Source: an uncultured Alphaproteobacteria bacterium (GTDB lineage Bacteria > Pseudomonadota > Alphaproteobacteria > HIMB59 > GCA-002718135). From it: 64,000 nucleotides of DNA. A program made the position numbers and the translations under genes. The stretch spans positions 62,001 through 126,000 of the forward strand of contig CACMQB010000002.1 of assembly GCA_902615745.1 (NCBI GenBank), given 5' to 3'. The notes under the pieces were generated by a model. That model made no database searches. It was given only the letters and a program-made list of their open reading frames with translations, and was not told where the DNA came from. Shown in pieces: positions 45,982 to 55,350 of this stretch (position 1 is the first letter of the stretch; each line of letters opens with the position of its first letter).

Positions 45982-47739
45982 ATGAATGATAAAAAAGTAA
46001 TAAGAAAGATTGCAGCTATTTTTGTTACAGATGTTGTTAATTATAGCACTCTAATGGAAAAGGATGAAAATAGTACAATTCAAAACTTAAATTCTTGTAA
46101 ATCAATCTTAGAAAATTTATTCAAAGAACATGGTGGAAAAATTTTCAATACAGCTGGAGATTCAATTTTAGCTGAATTTCAAAGTGCAGTATCTTCAGTA
46201 ATTTGTGCTTCTGAATTTCAAAAATTAATAAAAGAAAGAAATAAAAATATAGATGAAGATAAAAAAATGGAATTTAGAATAGGCCTTAATATGGGCGATG
46301 TTATAGTGGAAGGGACAAACTTGTATGGAGAGGGTGTGAATATAGCTTCAAGATTAGAAGCTCTTGCTACTCCCGGTGGTGTATGTCTATCAAAAACTAT
46401 ATATGACTTAGTAGCACAAAAAACTGATTTGATATTTAATGAACTTGGTCATCAAAAAGTAAAAAATACTGATTTAAACGCATATTCATTAAATATAGAA
46501 GAGTATGATAAAGGTATTAATGACGAATACATTAGCAGCATGGAAGATGTAATAAAACCACCTACTATTGCAGTTTTGCCATTTAAAAATATGAGTAATG
46601 ATGAAGAACAAGAATATTTTGCCGATGGTATCACTGAAGATATAATTTCAAATTTATCTCAATGGAAAACCTTCCCAGTTGTTTCAAGGAATTCAAGTTT
46701 TAGTTTTAAAGGAACTACGGAAAATACTAAACAAGTTGCAAATTCACTTGGTGCTGATTATTTGGTTGAAGGAAGTGTTAGAAAAGGAGGTAATAAAGTT
46801 AGAATCTCAGCTCAATTAATTTTTGCAGCTGATGATAAACAAATCTGGTCTAAAAGATGGGATCGTTCATTGGAAGATATTTTTGAAGTTCAAGATGAAG
46901 TTTCTTTAGATGTAGCTAGTTTAATTTCTCCAGCTTTGAAAGATCAAGAAATTAGTAAAATGAAAAATAAACCAAAAAAAAATATAAGTGCATGGGATGA
47001 ATATATGCAAGGTTTAAACATAATAAATAATAATCCAAATACTTCTGAAATTAGAGATAAAGTTATTAAGCATTGCAAAAAAGCAATAGATTTAGATGCT
47101 AATTTTTGTGATTCATATGTTTTATATTGTGATTGTTTAACTTTGGAAATTTATGATCCAAAAAAAACAGAAGAAAGAAAAGAAAATGAAAAATTATATC
47201 TTACTCTTTCAGAAAAGGCTGTTTCTTTAGATCCAGAAAATCCATTAGCTTTACATGCTTTAGGCCACTATTATAGGATAACCAATAATATTAATAAAAG
47301 TCATGAAATTATGAAAAAAACTTTTGATTTAAATCCCAATCATCCCAACGCAATATTCAATTATGGTTTTTCTCTAGCGCAATTCAAAAAATTTGATGAA
47401 GCATTAAAATTAATTAATAAAGCAATTGAAATAGATCCTTATAGAAAAAATAACTCTGGGGTAATTTTGACCTGGATATATATTGGTTTAAAAGATTGGG
47501 AAAATGCACTTTTTTGGATAAACAACACTTATGATCGAATGCCACATTCTAGACTAGATGGTTGGAAATCTGCAGTACTTGCGTTGAATGATCAAATTGA
47601 TGATTCAAAGGAATTCTTAAAAAAATTTCAAAAACAAAGACCAGAAATTAAGAAACTTGCAGATTATGAAAAAGTAGCCGTAGATATGATAAAAGATATT
47701 CTTCTAGAGGGTTTAAAGAAAGCTGGACTTCCAGAATAA
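45982..47739 (+). CDS. Class III nucleotide cyclase with TolB-like and TPR domains
   Basis: This 585-residue protein starts with a class III cyclase domain (about residues 8-175): metal-binding D17 in FVTDVVNYS and D60 in NTAGDSILAEF, and the transition-state segment GEGVNIASRLEA. The usual adenine-selecting Lys three residues before the GD is Asn 56. The middle part is the COG5616 TolB-like domain (TIAVLPFKNMS...YFADGITEDI). The last 250 residues hold TPR repeats. It probably makes cAMP in response to an unknown signal. The cytosolic or membrane location is unclear as no TM helix is seen. Confidence 0.87.
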   Translation: MNDKKVIRKIAAIFVTDVVNYSTLMEKDENSTIQNLNSCKSILENLFKEHGGKIFNTAGDSILAEFQSAVSSVICASEFQKLIKERNKNIDEDKKMEFRIGLNMGDVIVEGTNLYGEGVNIASRLEALATPGGVCLSKTIYDLVAQKTDLIFNELGHQKVKNTDLNAYSLNIEEYDKGINDEYISSMEDVIKPPTIAVLPFKNMSNDEEQEYFADGITEDIISNLSQWKTFPVVSRNSSFSFKGTTENTKQVANSLGADYLVEGSVRKGGNKVRISAQLIFAADDKQIWSKRWDRSLEDIFEVQDEVSLDVASLISPALKDQEISKMKNKPKKNISAWDEYMQGLNIINNNPNTSEIRDKVIKHCKKAIDLDANFCDSYVLYCDCLTLEIYDPKKTEERKENEKLYLTLSEKAVSLDPENPLALHALGHYYRITNNINKSHEIMKKTFDLNPNHPNAIFNYGFSLAQFKKFDEALKLINKAIEIDPYRKNNSGVILTWIYIGLKDWENALFWINNTYDRMPHSRLDGWKSAVLALNDQIDDSKEFLKKFQKQRPEIKKLADYEKVAVDMIKDILLEGLKKAGLPE

Positions 47740-47752
47740 ATTTAAGTTTAAT

Positions 47753-48163
47753 ATGGAATATCAAATTACTAAAATTCTAATTATTTCTTTTTTTTCTTCA
47801 ATATTAATATTATTATTTTTAAATACTAAATATTTAATATTTTTTAAAAATTTTTCAAAAAATAAAAAAATATTCATAAATACCTTAATATACAATACTT
47901 CATTTGTATTACTCACAAGTGTTAATTATCTAACCAGTTTAATAGGAGTCACTTCATTAATAATCCTTAATGCAGCTATTATTACACTAATCTTCTTTGA
48001 ATTAGCTTTATATTTAGAAAAAGTTTTTTGGGATGATTTTTTAGGAAATTCACTCCCTAAATCAATCAATATGCTCATTAGTTTTGTTGTAATGATGAAT
48101 TTTGGGTATTTTACTCTTATGTTTTACATAAAGATTTTAGATATTGATTATTTTGTCACATAA
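47753..48163 (+). CDS. Small membrane protein of unknown function
   Basis: This 136-residue protein has about four predicted membrane helices (roughly 8-28, 42-58, 62-87 and 105-127) joined by short Lys/Asn-rich loops. I do not recognise a family. It begins 13 bases after the cyclase gene on the same strand, so it may be co-transcribed and could be a membrane partner, but that is only inferred from position. Confidence 0.6.
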   Translation: MEYQITKILIISFFSSILILLFLNTKYLIFFKNFSKNKKIFINTLIYNTSFVLLTSVNYLTSLIGVTSLIILNAAIITLIFFELALYLEKVFWDDFLGNSLPKSINMLISFVVMMNFGYFTLMFYIKILDIDYFVT

Positions 48164-48253
48164 TTATCAACTTAGATTAATATACAAAATAGTTATAATT
48201 TTTATGAAATAATATTTTCATATTAATAAAATATTTATTATTAATAATTTAGT

Positions 48254-48952
48254 ATGAATAAGGTTTTGTTTGTATTACATCAAAAAACTTCGGTTCCAGG
48301 AGATGTAGGAAATAAATTTAGAGATAGGGGGTATGTTACTGAAATATGTAGACCGCCTTTAGGTGAAGAACTTCCTTTAAATATTAATCAATATTCAGCT
48401 ATAGTAGTATTTGGCGCACCAGGAAGCATAAACGATGAAGATGATTATATAAGTAAAGAATTAGAATGGATAAACAGGGTTATAAAAACTGACATTCCTT
48501 ATCTTGGAATTTGTTTTGGTGCACAATTATTAGCTAAATGTTTAGGCTCAGAAATAACAACTAATAAAGACGGACTTTCAGAAATTGGTTTTTATAAAAT
48601 TGAACCAACTGAAAATGCAAAAAATCTTTTTAATTCTCAAAAGATTTTTTTTCAATTCCATTCTGAAGGATTTTCTCTTCCTACTGGCTGTGAGTTATTA
48701 GCAAGGGGTGACATTTTTAATAATCAAGCTTTTAAATATCAAAATTGTTATGCGCTCCAATTTCATCCAGAAGTAAATTTTAAACTTCATATGAGATGGC
48801 TGTATTTAGTGTTATTAAAGAATCCAAAAAAATTATTTGTTAAAGGTGCTCAAAATATATTTGTTCAACTTTATTATCGTTACAAATATAATAAAAATAT
48901 ATCAAATTGGTTAGATTCATTTTTAGATCAGTATTTTTTAAAAAAAACTTAA
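48254..48952 (+). CDS. Class I glutamine amidotransferase (GMP synthase-like)
   Basis: The 232-residue protein is a stand-alone class I glutaminase-fold domain. The nucleophile cysteine is in YLGICFGAQLLAKCLG, and the His-Glu pair is in ALQFHPEVNF. It matches the GMP-synthase-like or glutamine amidotransferase (COG0518) group of unknown acceptor. It sits 12 bases before the MOSC gene on the same strand. Confidence 0.87.
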   Translation: MNKVLFVLHQKTSVPGDVGNKFRDRGYVTEICRPPLGEELPLNINQYSAIVVFGAPGSINDEDDYISKELEWINRVIKTDIPYLGICFGAQLLAKCLGSEITTNKDGLSEIGFYKIEPTENAKNLFNSQKIFFQFHSEGFSLPTGCELLARGDIFNNQAFKYQNCYALQFHPEVNFKLHMRWLYLVLLKNPKKLFVKGAQNIFVQLYYRYKYNKNISNWLDSFLDQYFLKKT

Positions 48953-48964
48953 ATGCAAATATAA

Positions 48965-49723
48965 GTGAAAATTAAAAACCTATATTTTTCACCTGTAAAA
49001 TCTCTTTCTTTCAATAATGTAGATACTTTAGAAATAATTAAAAATATTGGTATAAAAAATGATCGAATATTTGCTTTCACTAATAATCTTAATTTTAAAG
49101 ATATAGAATTAATAAAAAATAACCCTTTAAAAAGAGAAATTTATAAATTCTTATCATTAAAAAAATATCCTGAATTAAATGAATATAATTTTTTATTAGA
49201 AAATAATTTTTTAATACTAGAATTTGAAAACAATATAATTTTAAAGACAGATATTGATAATCAACGTGAAGTAAAAATCTTATGTAGTAAACTTGAGGAT
49301 ATTTTACCAAATATAAATAATATCAATTTGTTAAAAGATAATATGAATCCTTTTTTTGATACAATGCCAAATAAATCAATATCATTAATAAATTTAAACA
49401 GTATTAAAGACTTTGAAAAATTATCTAAGCATCAAGTTGAACATGAGCGTTTTAGAGGAAATATATATGTAGAGGATTTAGATAAATGGGAAGAAAGGAA
49501 TTTAGTAGGTAAAGTTTTATCAATTAATGATTCAAAATTTAAGGTAATTAAAGAAATTCCAAGATGTTCAGCAACCAATATAAAACCCAAAACTTCTGAT
49601 ATAAATCTTAATATCCCTTTTAATCTAAAAAAAATATACAACCATATTAATTTAGGAATATATTTAGATCCTTTAAATGATGGTAAAATCAATAAAGGTG
49701 ATCTTATAAAAATTAATGAATAA
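48965..49723 (+). CDS. MOSC-domain protein
   Basis: The 252-residue protein has an N-terminal MOSC_N beta-barrel part (YFSPVKSLSFNNVDTLEI, NDRIFAF) and a C-terminal MOSC domain with FRGNIYVEDLDKWEE and the cysteine in IPRCSATNI. MOSC proteins bind the molybdenum cofactor or carry sulfur. It starts with GTG. The end overlaps the sugar permease gene by 8 bases, an odd partner for it. Confidence 0.85.
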   Translation: MKIKNLYFSPVKSLSFNNVDTLEIIKNIGIKNDRIFAFTNNLNFKDIELIKNNPLKREIYKFLSLKKYPELNEYNFLLENNFLILEFENNIILKTDIDNQREVKILCSKLEDILPNINNINLLKDNMNPFFDTMPNKSISLINLNSIKDFEKLSKHQVEHERFRGNIYVEDLDKWEERNLVGKVLSINDSKFKVIKEIPRCSATNIKPKTSDINLNIPFNLKKIYNHINLGIYLDPLNDGKINKGDLIKINE

Positions 49724-50840
49724 ATTCTTATTAAATCATTCAGAAAAACTTACAGGATATCTATTAATTCTTCCTGCTGTTTTAATAATCAGCCTATTTG
49801 GTATTTTTCCCGTTTTTTTTGGAATGTACATGAGTGTACACAAGTGGAAAGTTTTTAAAGGGAGATTTTTAGGATTTGAGAATTACCAAAGAATACTTGG
49901 AGACATACCAGCTTTTTGGTTATTTGTTTTAGGATTATTATTATTGATATTGGCTTATGGATTGTGGACTGAATTTAAAAATAAAGTAAAAAATAAAATC
50001 TATTTAGCATTTTTATCTATAGCAATATTAATTATTGGAATAATTTTAATTAATATCAACTGGGAAAAAATGCTTTTAACAGGTGATGAAGACTATCTTT
50101 ACTCTCTTATTTACACTTTTTATTATTCATTTTTCACTATAATTTTTGAGGTTGGATTAGGATTAATAATAGCATTTGCTTTGTACCAGAAACTAGCCGG
50201 TAAACAATTCTTTCAAATGATTTTACTATTTCCCTACATTACTCCGGCAGTAATGGGTGCTGCAGTATTTTTTTTAATATTTGGTAAAGCTGAAAATTCT
50301 TTTTTAAATCAGCTAATAGGAGTATTTGGTTTTGAGCCTCAAATGTGGTTATTTGATAAAAGACCCATTACCGAAGTTTTATTTGGTATTAAAATAGAAG
50401 GTCTGCTAGCTGGACCAAGTTTAGCTCTAATGTCATCAATCATATATGGAATATGGTCTTATACTGGCTACTATGCAATAATTTTACTCGCGGGTTTATC
50501 AATTATACCTTCTGATTTATATGAGGCTGCGAAAGCAGAGGGCGCTAGTAGATGGCAAACATTTATTAAAATTACAATACCACTATTAATGCCTATTATT
50601 TTTTTTCTAATGTTGACTGGTTTTATAAATACCTTTCAAGCTTTCAATAGTATTTTTGTTATGCAAACTTCTTCTGCTGGAGACACAATGGATGTTGTTA
50701 CAATAGAAATTTTTGATCATTTTTGGGGTAGGGTGAAATATGGTTATGCTGCAGCTGAAGGAGTAATTTTATTTATACTGCTAAATATTTTAGCAATATC
50801 GCAATATGTAATTTTTAGAAAAAGGTTAAGTTATGACTAG
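49716..50840 (+). CDS. Sugar ABC transporter permease (MalF-like)
   Basis: The 374-residue membrane subunit starts with YLLILPAVLIISLFGIFPVFFGMYMSVHKW, typical of MalF/UgpA-type permeases. The ATPase-contact EAA loop is EAAKAEGASRWQTFIKITIP. Between the first helix and the permease core lies an insertion of about 90 residues with two extra hydrophobic helices. It overlaps the partner permease by 8 bases. The sugar cannot be named. Confidence 0.9.
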   Translation: MNKFLLNHSEKLTGYLLILPAVLIISLFGIFPVFFGMYMSVHKWKVFKGRFLGFENYQRILGDIPAFWLFVLGLLLLILAYGLWTEFKNKVKNKIYLAFLSIAILIIGIILININWEKMLLTGDEDYLYSLIYTFYYSFFTIIFEVGLGLIIAFALYQKLAGKQFFQMILLFPYITPAVMGAAVFFLIFGKAENSFLNQLIGVFGFEPQMWLFDKRPITEVLFGIKIEGLLAGPSLALMSSIIYGIWSYTGYYAIILLAGLSIIPSDLYEAAKAEGASRWQTFIKITIPLLMPIIFFLMLTGFINTFQAFNSIFVMQTSSAGDTMDVVTIEIFDHFWGRVKYGYAAAEGVILFILLNILAISQYVIFRKRLSYD

Positions 50841-51678
50841 AATTATTAATGCTGAAACAAGGATACCTTATTTAATTTTATTAATAGTTTTTATTATTTC
50901 AATTTACCCATTTTTTTACATGATATCAACATCATTGATGACAGCTGGAGAAGCGTCAAATCAATATTTATTTCCAAAAAAATTGATGTTTGAAAATTAT
51001 TATGAAGTTTGGACATCTAATAGATTCCAACGTTATACATTTAATAGTTTAATAATAAGTTCAATAATTGTCATTGGAGTTTTATTAACTAGTATTCCAG
51101 CAGCATACTCTTTTGCTAAAATAGAATTCCCATTTAAAAATATCATATTCTACATGTTGTTACTTTCATTGATGATTCCAGAAATCATTACATTATTACC
51201 TCATTTATTAATTATTAGAGGGGAAATTATTCCATTGCCATTTGGACCTTCTTGGATGAATAGTCTTCAAGGTTTAACAGTTCCATTTATGGGAAATATT
51301 TTTGTAATTTTCTTATTAAGACAATATTTTAAAAAGATACCAAATGAATTATGGGATGCTGCAAGACTAGATGGATCTTCTCATTTGAATTTTTTACTCA
51401 AGGTAGTAATCCCAATGAGTAAACCTATTATTGTTACAGTCTCTTTATTTACTTTTATTATAGCGTGGAATAGTTTTGCTTGGCCTTTACTTATATTAAC
51501 TAGAGATGATTGGTATCCTGTAACAGTTTCTATCTATAGTTTTGTAAGAGAAGTGGGACCTAATTTTAATTTATTGATGGCTGCCTGCTTAATTGCAATT
51601 TTTCCAATTTTAGTATTATACTTTTTTACTCAGAAGTTATTCATAGAAAGTATATCAAACTTTGGATTAAAAGAATAA
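50833..51678 (+). CDS. Sugar ABC transporter permease (MalG-like)
   Basis: The 281-residue partner permease has six helices, the MalG-type start YPFFYMISTSLMTAGEA and the EAA loop DAARLDGSSHLNFLLKVVIPM. It pairs with the upstream MalF-like protein to form the channel. The binding-protein gene follows after 68 bases, but no ATPase gene is present in the cluster. Confidence 0.92.
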   Translation: MTRIINAETRIPYLILLIVFIISIYPFFYMISTSLMTAGEASNQYLFPKKLMFENYYEVWTSNRFQRYTFNSLIISSIIVIGVLLTSIPAAYSFAKIEFPFKNIIFYMLLLSLMIPEIITLLPHLLIIRGEIIPLPFGPSWMNSLQGLTVPFMGNIFVIFLLRQYFKKIPNELWDAARLDGSSHLNFLLKVVIPMSKPIIVTVSLFTFIIAWNSFAWPLLILTRDDWYPVTVSIYSFVREVGPNFNLLMAACLIAIFPILVLYFFTQKLFIESISNFGLKE

Positions 51679-51746
51679 ATCAGTAAATTTTTTGTAACAA
51701 AACTTTAATTTTACCTCTATATTAATTAATATTTTACGGGGTGATT

Positions 51747-53081
51747 ATGAAATTTTATAAATATATTTTAAATTTCTTCTTAGCTTCTTTATTTTTTATC
51801 TCCTCGCAATCATTCGCAATTACTGCACAAGATATTGAAAATGCAGATCCTTCAGGTCAAACTGTTGAATTTTGGGTTCAATATTCAGATGAAAGATTAG
51901 ATGCAATGATGGCAAGAGCTGAAAGATTTGAAGCTGAAACAGGAATAAAAGTTAATGTTGTTCACAAAGGACATTATGGAAAAGTTCAATCTGCTATGAT
52001 GTCTGCTGCTGGAACAAAAGATATAGCAGATGTTGCAAGAGGTTATGGTAACGCTGCTGCAGATATGTACTTAATTGGCGCTTCAATTGATCAAAATATT
52101 TTAGCAAATAGTAAAAAATGGGGTGTTTCTCAAGATGATATAGCAGATTGGGGTGCAAACTGGACTGTTGGCTTTTCACCATATTTTGATGGAAATCCAA
52201 AACTTTTACATGAAGTTGGAAAATCAATAGAGATCCTTTACTACAATGCAGATTGGTTAAAGGAACTAGGTTTAGATGCTCCTAAAACTCCTGCTGATTT
52301 TGCGGAAGCAGCATGTGCTGCGACCAATCAAGATTACAGTGGTAAGATGGGTGAAGACGTTCCAAGTTATGGATATGAAATAGATACTGATGCAAGTAAC
52401 TTTGCAGCATGGGTATTTGCTCATGGAGGTGATGTATTTGACTATGATAATGGTCAGTATATTTACAATGGACCTAAAGCTATTGAAGCTATGGAATTCA
52501 TTCAAGGAATGGCTAAGAAAGGATGCGCAATAGTTGCAAGAGGTAAATACACTGACCAGCAATACTTAGGACAAGGTTCTGTTTTATTTGCTGCAGGATC
52601 TACTTCTGGTATCACTTATTTCCAGAAAGCCATTGAAGAGGGTTACAATGGTAATTGGGATGTAGCTCCATTATCATACACCACTAGTGAACCAGTGCTT
52701 AACTTATATGGCGGTGGTTTAATTATGGGAAATTCAGGCGATGCTGATAGAATGGTAGCGGCATATCAGTGGATGAAATATATTTCTAATACTGAGAACT
52801 CAGCAGTTTGGTCAACTGAAAGTGGATATGGTTTTGTTAGAACTTCTTCTGCAGATCATCCATTAATTGCTCAAAAAAGAGTAGAATTACCTCAATATGA
52901 TAAATCATTAACAATGGTTCAATACGGAAAAGGTGAACCATCTGTGCCTGGCTATTATTCAGTTAGAGGTGAGGTTGAAAAAGCTTATGCAGCAATCATT
53001 AATGGTGATGATATCATTTCAACATTAAATCAATTAAATGAAGATGCTAATGCAATATTAGCTGATGCAACTGCAGAGTAG
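51747..53081 (+). CDS. Sugar ABC transporter substrate-binding protein
   Basis: This 444-residue periplasmic protein has a Sec signal ending SQSFAIT and the COG1653 fold: ETGIKVNVVHKGHYGKVQSAMMSA, ILYYNADWLKELGLDAPKTPADF and GGGLIMGNSGDADRMVAAYQWMKYI. A GTG at 51741 also opens the frame, but GGGG lies just before it and the ATG at 51747 has better spacing. A terminator follows. The richer codon use and separate leader suggest high expression; the ligand is unknown. Confidence 0.92.
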   Translation: MKFYKYILNFFLASLFFISSQSFAITAQDIENADPSGQTVEFWVQYSDERLDAMMARAERFEAETGIKVNVVHKGHYGKVQSAMMSAAGTKDIADVARGYGNAAADMYLIGASIDQNILANSKKWGVSQDDIADWGANWTVGFSPYFDGNPKLLHEVGKSIEILYYNADWLKELGLDAPKTPADFAEAACAATNQDYSGKMGEDVPSYGYEIDTDASNFAAWVFAHGGDVFDYDNGQYIYNGPKAIEAMEFIQGMAKKGCAIVARGKYTDQQYLGQGSVLFAAGSTSGITYFQKAIEEGYNGNWDVAPLSYTTSEPVLNLYGGGLIMGNSGDADRMVAAYQWMKYISNTENSAVWSTESGYGFVRTSSADHPLIAQKRVELPQYDKSLTMVQYGKGEPSVPGYYSVRGEVEKAYAAIINGDDIISTLNQLNEDANAILADATAE

Positions 53082-53102
53082 TTTAATTATTTTACTTTTA
53101 TT

Positions 53103-53129
53103 AAGGGTGGTTTATACCACCCTTTTTTT
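53103..53129 (+). terminator. Rho-independent terminator after the sugar-binding protein gene
   Basis: A perfect 8-bp stem AAGGGTGG / CCACCCTT with a TTTATA loop is followed by a T run ending at 53129. The next gene's ATG begins at the very next base. Confidence 0.92.
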
Positions 53130-53690
53130 ATGATAATTGTTTGTTCTCTTAATGATTTACCTCATGTGTGTGAAAGCATACAGCCCAAATATCTTGTATC
53201 AGTCATTGATCCAGGATATGCACCAGAAACACCTAAGGGTGTAAAAAATCATTTAAAGCTAGGATTTGACGATATTATTGAAATTAGTAGCAATAATAAA
53301 ATATTTCGATTGAATACTGATGAAATACCACAAATTCTACCTGCTGAAGAGCATGTAAATTCAATAGCTAATTTTACTTCTACTTATGCTTATGATGAAG
53401 ATATTGTTATTCATTGTTGGTGTGGTGTCTCAAGATCAATGGCAACAGCTACTTATTTACTATGTAGAGAAAACAAAACTAATATTGAAAATACAATTAA
53501 ATATATTCGTAATCTTGCACCACATGCAAACCCAAATAAATTATTGATAAATCACTTTGAAAAGAAATTAGATGTTAGCAATCAAATCTCAAAATCATTT
53601 TTAAAATTCCCTTGTACTAAAACATACGATTGTTCTTCAAATTTTGCACCTGTTACTTTATTTGATATAAAAGACATTGAAAAAAACTAA
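53130..53690 (+). CDS. Predicted protein tyrosine phosphatase (COG5350-like)
   Basis: The 186-residue protein has a Cys-X5-Arg phosphatase loop in IVIHCWCGVSRSMATATYLL (active Cys followed by W, C, G, V, S, R) and an upstream Asp in KLGFDDIIEI that could be the general acid. The rest fits the small alphaproteobacterial phosphatase group near COG5350. The ATG directly follows the terminator T run, so it has no normal ribosome binding site. It overlaps apt by 1 base. Confidence 0.8.
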   Translation: MIIVCSLNDLPHVCESIQPKYLVSVIDPGYAPETPKGVKNHLKLGFDDIIEISSNNKIFRLNTDEIPQILPAEEHVNSIANFTSTYAYDEDIVIHCWCGVSRSMATATYLLCRENKTNIENTIKYIRNLAPHANPNKLLINHFEKKLDVSNQISKSFLKFPCTKTYDCSSNFAPVTLFDIKDIEKN

Positions 53691-54205
53691 TGAAAGAATA
53701 CGTTCGAACAATTGCTGATTATCCTGTTGAAGGAATTCAATTTAGAGATATTACAACATTGTTGCAAAATGCAGGACATTTTAAACAAGTCATTGATGAC
53801 ATGGTAAAACCATGGGAAAATAAAAAAATAGATGCAGTTTTAAGCATAGAATCACGTGGATTTATTATGGCAGGTGCAATAGCTTATTTTTTAAATGCAG
53901 CATTTGTTCCTTTGAGAAAGCCTCATAAACTCCCATTTGATACTTTCAAAACCTCATACGACTTAGAATATGGATCAACTGAAATGCATATTCATACAGA
54001 TGCCTTAGATGGTCATAAAGATTTACTAATTATTGATGATCTTTTAGCAACAGGTGGAACCGCACTTGCGGCGATAGAGTTAATTAAAAAGTTTGAAGAC
54101 AAAAATATTGTTGGTGCAGGTTTTATAATAAATTTACCAGATTTAAGTGGTGATAAAAAACTAATTGAAAAAGGAATTGAAATACATTCTTTAATGGAGT
54201 TTTAA
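53690..54205 (+). CDS. apt: Adenine phosphoribosyltransferase
   Basis: Apt salvages adenine to AMP using PRPP. The 171-residue protein has ADYPVEGIQFRDITTLLQN, SIESRGFIMAGAIAYFL, RKPHKLP and the PRPP loop LLIIDDLLATGGTALAAIEL. Adenine is released by the MtnP phosphorylase encoded near 61 kb, so the two activities fit together. It ends directly before the thiolase gene. Confidence 0.95.
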   Translation: MKEYVRTIADYPVEGIQFRDITTLLQNAGHFKQVIDDMVKPWENKKIDAVLSIESRGFIMAGAIAYFLNAAFVPLRKPHKLPFDTFKTSYDLEYGSTEMHIHTDALDGHKDLLIIDDLLATGGTALAAIELIKKFEDKNIVGAGFIINLPDLSGDKKLIEKGIEIHSLMEF

Positions 54206-55345
54206 ATGAGAAATGCAGTTATTGTGGGTTACAAAAGATCACCCTTCACTTTTGCTCGTAAAGGTGAAATGGCTAATATAAGACCAGAAGACATTCTATC
54301 ACAAACAATAAATCAATTACTTAATGAAATTCAAATTAATAAAAATGACATAGAGGATATTATTACTGGTTGTGCGTATCCAGAAGGAGCACAAGGTAAT
54401 AATATTGCTAAAATTGTTTCTTTCATGACAGATATGCCAGAACATGTAGCAGGTATGACAGTCAACAGATGGTGCGGTTCTTCAATGCAAGCTATTCATG
54501 ATGCAACTGGTGCGATTGCAATTAACTCTGGAGACGTTTTTTTATGTTGTGGTGTAGAAAGTATGACATTTATACCTATGAATGGTTTGACATACGATCC
54601 TCATCCTCAATTAAATAAAGATAATCCAAATGTATATATGTCAATGGGTATTACAGCTGAAAATGTTGCAAAAAAATTTAATATTTCTCGAAAAGAACAA
54701 CAAGATTTTGCTATTAGCAGCCATTCTAAAGCTAATTTAGCTAGAGAATCAAATTTGTTCGACAATGAAATAGTTTCTATAACAAATAATGATGAGAAAA
54801 TTAATAAAGATGGTGGAATTCGACCTAACACCTCACATGAAATTTTAGATGGGTTAAAACTTGCTTTTGATGAAAATGGAACAGTTACAGCTGGTACAGC
54901 CTCACCATTAACAGATGGAGCATCAGCAGTAATTGTTTGTGAGGAAGAGTATGCAAAAAAAAATAATCTAAATATTTTAGCTCGTATTAAATCTACAGCT
55001 GTAGTTGGTTGTCCACCAGAATTAATGGGTCTTGGCCCAATTAATGCATCTAAAAAAGCTTTAAAAAGAGCTAATTTATCTATTTCCGATATTGATATTG
55101 TGGAACTAAATGAGGCATTTGCTTCTCAATCTTTAGCATGTATTAAAGAATTAAAGATGGACATACATAAAGTAAATATACATGGTGGAGCAATAGCATT
55201 AGGCCACCCTTTAGGTGCTACTGGAGCAAGGATTACTGGTAAAGTTGCAACTTTATTACAAAATAATAATAAAAAGTATGGATTAGCGACACAATGTATA
55301 GGTTTAGGTCAAGGTATTGCAACTGTGTTAGAAAATATTAATTAA
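54206..55345 (+). CDS. Thiolase (acetyl-CoA acyltransferase)
   Basis: The 379-residue thiolase cleaves 3-ketoacyl-CoA or condenses acetyl-CoA. The acyl-cysteine is in NRWCGSSMQAIHDA; GGAIALGHPLGATGARI holds the catalytic His and CIGLGQGIATVLE the second Cys. The Trp-Cys-Gly version of the first motif is typical of the FadI/3-ketoacyl-CoA thiolase side. It lies 5 bases before an acyl-CoA dehydrogenase gene, which points to fatty-acid oxidation. Confidence 0.92.
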   Translation: MRNAVIVGYKRSPFTFARKGEMANIRPEDILSQTINQLLNEIQINKNDIEDIITGCAYPEGAQGNNIAKIVSFMTDMPEHVAGMTVNRWCGSSMQAIHDATGAIAINSGDVFLCCGVESMTFIPMNGLTYDPHPQLNKDNPNVYMSMGITAENVAKKFNISRKEQQDFAISSHSKANLARESNLFDNEIVSITNNDEKINKDGGIRPNTSHEILDGLKLAFDENGTVTAGTASPLTDGASAVIVCEEEYAKKNNLNILARIKSTAVVGCPPELMGLGPINASKKALKRANLSISDIDIVELNEAFASQSLACIKELKMDIHKVNIHGGAIALGHPLGATGARITGKVATLLQNNNKKYGLATQCIGLGQGIATVLENIN

Positions 55346-55350
55346 ATATC

